Assembly (NCBI GenBank): GCA_015069195.1
Contig: SVJA01000014.1
Span: forward strand, 1-53,781
DNA: 53,781 nt
Reading direction: 5' to 3'
From: Oscillospiraceae bacterium
Lineage (GTDB): Bacteria > Bacillota > Clostridia > UBA1212
How positions within the stretch are numbered: the stretch's first letter is position 1; every line of letters starts with the position of its first letter. This document shows, one piece after another, positions 52,527-53,781 of the stretch. Made by a program: the position numbers and the translations under genes. Below the pieces are notes generated by a model. It was not told the origin of the DNA and made no database searches. It saw nothing but the letters and a program-made list of their open reading frames with translations.

Positions 52527-52569
52527 TTGTAATTGTCATATAATTTAGATTGTTTTTTGAGGTTTCAGT

Positions 52570-53577
52570 ATGAAATTGTTGAGAGTACAGTGCAAACATA
52601 TTAAAGGCGCTAAAACTTTTTTAGTTTCGCAGAGGAATATCTTTTTTCTTACGGGAAAAAGATTGATTGTGTTGGATAAGAGTTTAAATTTGGTAACCGA
52701 AGTTGCCGGTTTTGATTATGCGTACGATGCTTATCTGTCACCGGATGAATCTAAATTGTTAATTGTGCCTTCCGGTAATAAATTTTACATAGTAACATTA
52801 GATGATTATAAGGTTTCGAAAGTATTGGTAAAAGACGGATATAATGATAATCTTGATGGTAGGGGATGTTGGTCTTTTGACGGAAAATCAGTGTATATAC
52901 CGGCTGTCAGCCCTAAAACAATATTATCTGACATGAGAAAATACAGTGTGACAGAAATTGATAAATATGAGAGTTTGTTGTGTGGAAAGTATTGGATTAC
53001 CCAGATTCGGGCGATACCGGAATTGAAAAAGTACTTGCTGACAGGTTATGACAGAAATACATTACTGGACTATTTTATATGGTATGATGAAAAAAAGTTT
53101 GTAAGTTATGAAATTAAGGGTTTTGATGACCACATACTTAATATAGATGTAGACACGGAACATTCTGTAATCAGCCTGTTTAGTTTTGATAAATGTGAGA
53201 CTTACAGTTTCGAAGGAGAAAAAATTTCAGATTTGAAATTCCGACCGGAGACTTGTAAGTGTAACTTTTTTGATGTTTTCAAAGATATTCCGGAAATAAC
53301 TGATGAAGGTAAAAAAGAGTTGGAAGCATTAATTACGGAACTTGGTATGAATGATATTTCTGTTACGGAGGATATACATTCCACGTGTTTAAAGCCTAAT
53401 TCGAAACTGCTGTTTTTATGTACTTCTATGGGAATAGTAATAGTGGATTCAACTTCTTATGATGTTATCAAGAGAGTAAATATAGAATATGGTGTAAATA
53501 AAATATATTTTCTGGAAGATGATATGTTTTTGGCAGAGTGCTTTAATAGTGTAAAGTTTTTTAAAATAATTGAATGA
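52570..53577 (+). CDS. Unrecognised protein, probably β-propeller-like
   Basis: A 335-residue protein with no signal peptide or membrane helix. It has repeated strand-turn-strand units of WD40/YVTN style: FFLTGKRLIVLDKSLNLVTE, YLSPDESKLLIVPSGNKFYI, CWSFDGKSVYIPA, and near the end KPNSKLLFLCTSMGIVIVD. A short helical segment (~240-265, EITDEGKKELEALITELG) interrupts the last blades. I cannot assign a function. It is AT-richer than its neighbours and has a poor ribosome site (TTTTTTGAGG). With the broken gene before it, this may be an accessory pair. Confidence 0.7.
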   Translation: MKLLRVQCKHIKGAKTFLVSQRNIFFLTGKRLIVLDKSLNLVTEVAGFDYAYDAYLSPDESKLLIVPSGNKFYIVTLDDYKVSKVLVKDGYNDNLDGRGCWSFDGKSVYIPAVSPKTILSDMRKYSVTEIDKYESLLCGKYWITQIRAIPELKKYLLTGYDRNTLLDYFIWYDEKKFVSYEIKGFDDHILNIDVDTEHSVISLFSFDKCETYSFEGEKISDLKFRPETCKCNFFDVFKDIPEITDEGKKELEALITELGMNDISVTEDIHSTCLKPNSKLLFLCTSMGIVIVDSTSYDVIKRVNIEYGVNKIYFLEDDMFLAECFNSVKFFKIIE

Positions 53578-53615
53578 CGGAGGTAGATTGCCGCAATTTA
53601 CCATGGGAAATAATA

Positions 53616-53644
53616 TTGACACAGAGGCTGCGGCATTGTACTAT
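53616..53644 (+). promoter_or_regulatory. Strong promoter of the terminal noncoding RNA
   Basis: TTGACA (53616-53621), 17-base spacer, TACTAT (53639-53644). The predicted start is near 53651, upstream of a noncoding stretch with RNA-like hairpins. Confidence 0.8.
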
Positions 53645-53650
53645 ATTTTC

Positions 53651-53781
53651 GAAAAGTGAATATGATAAAAACATCCTGGGGTGTTCGAGAAAAACTCGTA
53701 TTTTGAACCTACATCACATATAAGGGATCCGATTTTGATGCTTTGAAAATCAGGCCGTAGGCACATAATTGTGCCATCTCA
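53651..53781 (+). ncRNA. ssrS: 6S RNA (SsrS), 3' part outside window
   Basis: The sequence after the promoter contains ATCCTGGGGTGTTCG, close to the 5' consensus of 6S RNAs (CCTGxGGTGTTCG), then CGAG/CTCG and GATTTT/AAAATC hairpins, GAACCTAC, and GGCACA/TGTGCC. The 3' closing strand would lie beyond the window. 6S RNA mimics an open promoter and sequesters housekeeping RNA polymerase in stationary phase. The identification is from remembered consensus and context, not from a covariance search. Confidence 0.55.

Noticed and set aside
53588-53659. A 23-codon frame with TTG start behind CGGAGG
   Set aside because: It overlaps a consensus promoter (53616-53644) for the noncoding RNA and its composition shows no protein-like pattern, so I treat it as chance.

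Overview
The window is low-GC, gene-dense bacterial chromosome that reads as an anaerobic Clostridia, most likely a gut or fibre-associated Oscillospirales/Ruminococcaceae-like organism. The pointers are the IspH-ribosomal protein S1 fusion next to cmk and plsC, a HisZ plus short HisG pair, meso-diaminopimelate dehydrogenase, SbpA beside FtsQ/FtsA/FtsZ, a THF riboswitch on folT, and large secreted proteins with dockerin-like EF-hand modules. Nearly all of it is ordinary housekeeping sequence. No phage, insertion sequence, CRISPR array, tRNA or rRNA gene was seen.

Layout. 1-3.6 kb: the 3' end of a polysaccharide deacetylase gene, then tsaE-tsaB-rimI and a degenerate EPSP-synthase-like gene. 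3.7-7.2 kb (minus strand): a DUF308 membrane protein, a NYN-domain protein and a two-component system. 7.5-9.8 kb: pta-ackA. 9.86-11.9 kb: a THF riboswitch controlling folT-folC. 11.9-15.3 kb: cmk-plsC-ispH/rpsA. 15.5-19.8 kb: two secreted dockerin-like proteins separated by hairpin-forming intergenic DNA. 20-25.9 kb: ylxM-ffh-rpsP-khpA-rimM, then a trmD-cysteine desulfurase fusion and thiI. 25.9-26.5 kb: a 27-codon hydrophobic peptide gene with an opposing short transcript (candidate type I toxin-antitoxin), followed by a structured, repeated noncoding element. 26.5-29.6 kb: an autoregulated Zur-type regulator with a zinc-type ABC transporter. 29.6-37.7 kb: a complete histidine operon (hisZGDCBHAF-hisIE), then an SdpI-like membrane protein and a 41-codon gene. 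37.9-40 kb (minus strand): two COG0523 GTPases, one fused to a YcgQ-like domain and one with a His/Cys-rich zinc-binding insert. 40-42.6 kb: two SGNH hydrolases. 42.7-43.7 kb: ddh (minus strand). 43.8-47.8 kb: ftsQ-sbpA-ftsA-ftsZ. 47.9-52.1 kb: addA and ppa. 52.2-53.6 kb: a small gene broken by an in-frame TGA and an unrecognised propeller-like protein. The window ends inside what looks like 6S RNA.

How the genes fit together. Translation and tRNA maturation dominate: t6A formation (TsaE/TsaB), S18 acetylation (RimI), SRP, S16, RimM, m1G37 (TrmD) and s4U8 (ThiI with its sulfur donor). Acetate is made by substrate-level phosphorylation through Pta/AckA. Folate is imported and polyglutamylated by one riboswitch-controlled unit. 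Zinc is handled by a Zur-controlled importer and, inferred from domain content only, by the COG0523 pair.

The items most worth a second look are the TrmD-cysteine desulfurase fusion beside thiI, the candidate type I toxin-antitoxin locus and the repeated hairpin element next to it, the AroA-like protein that has lost nearly all catalytic residues inside the t6A operon, the GTPase-YcgQ-like fusion, and a dockerin module whose two halves are separated by about 160 residues. All family calls come from reading motifs by eye; no database search was run.
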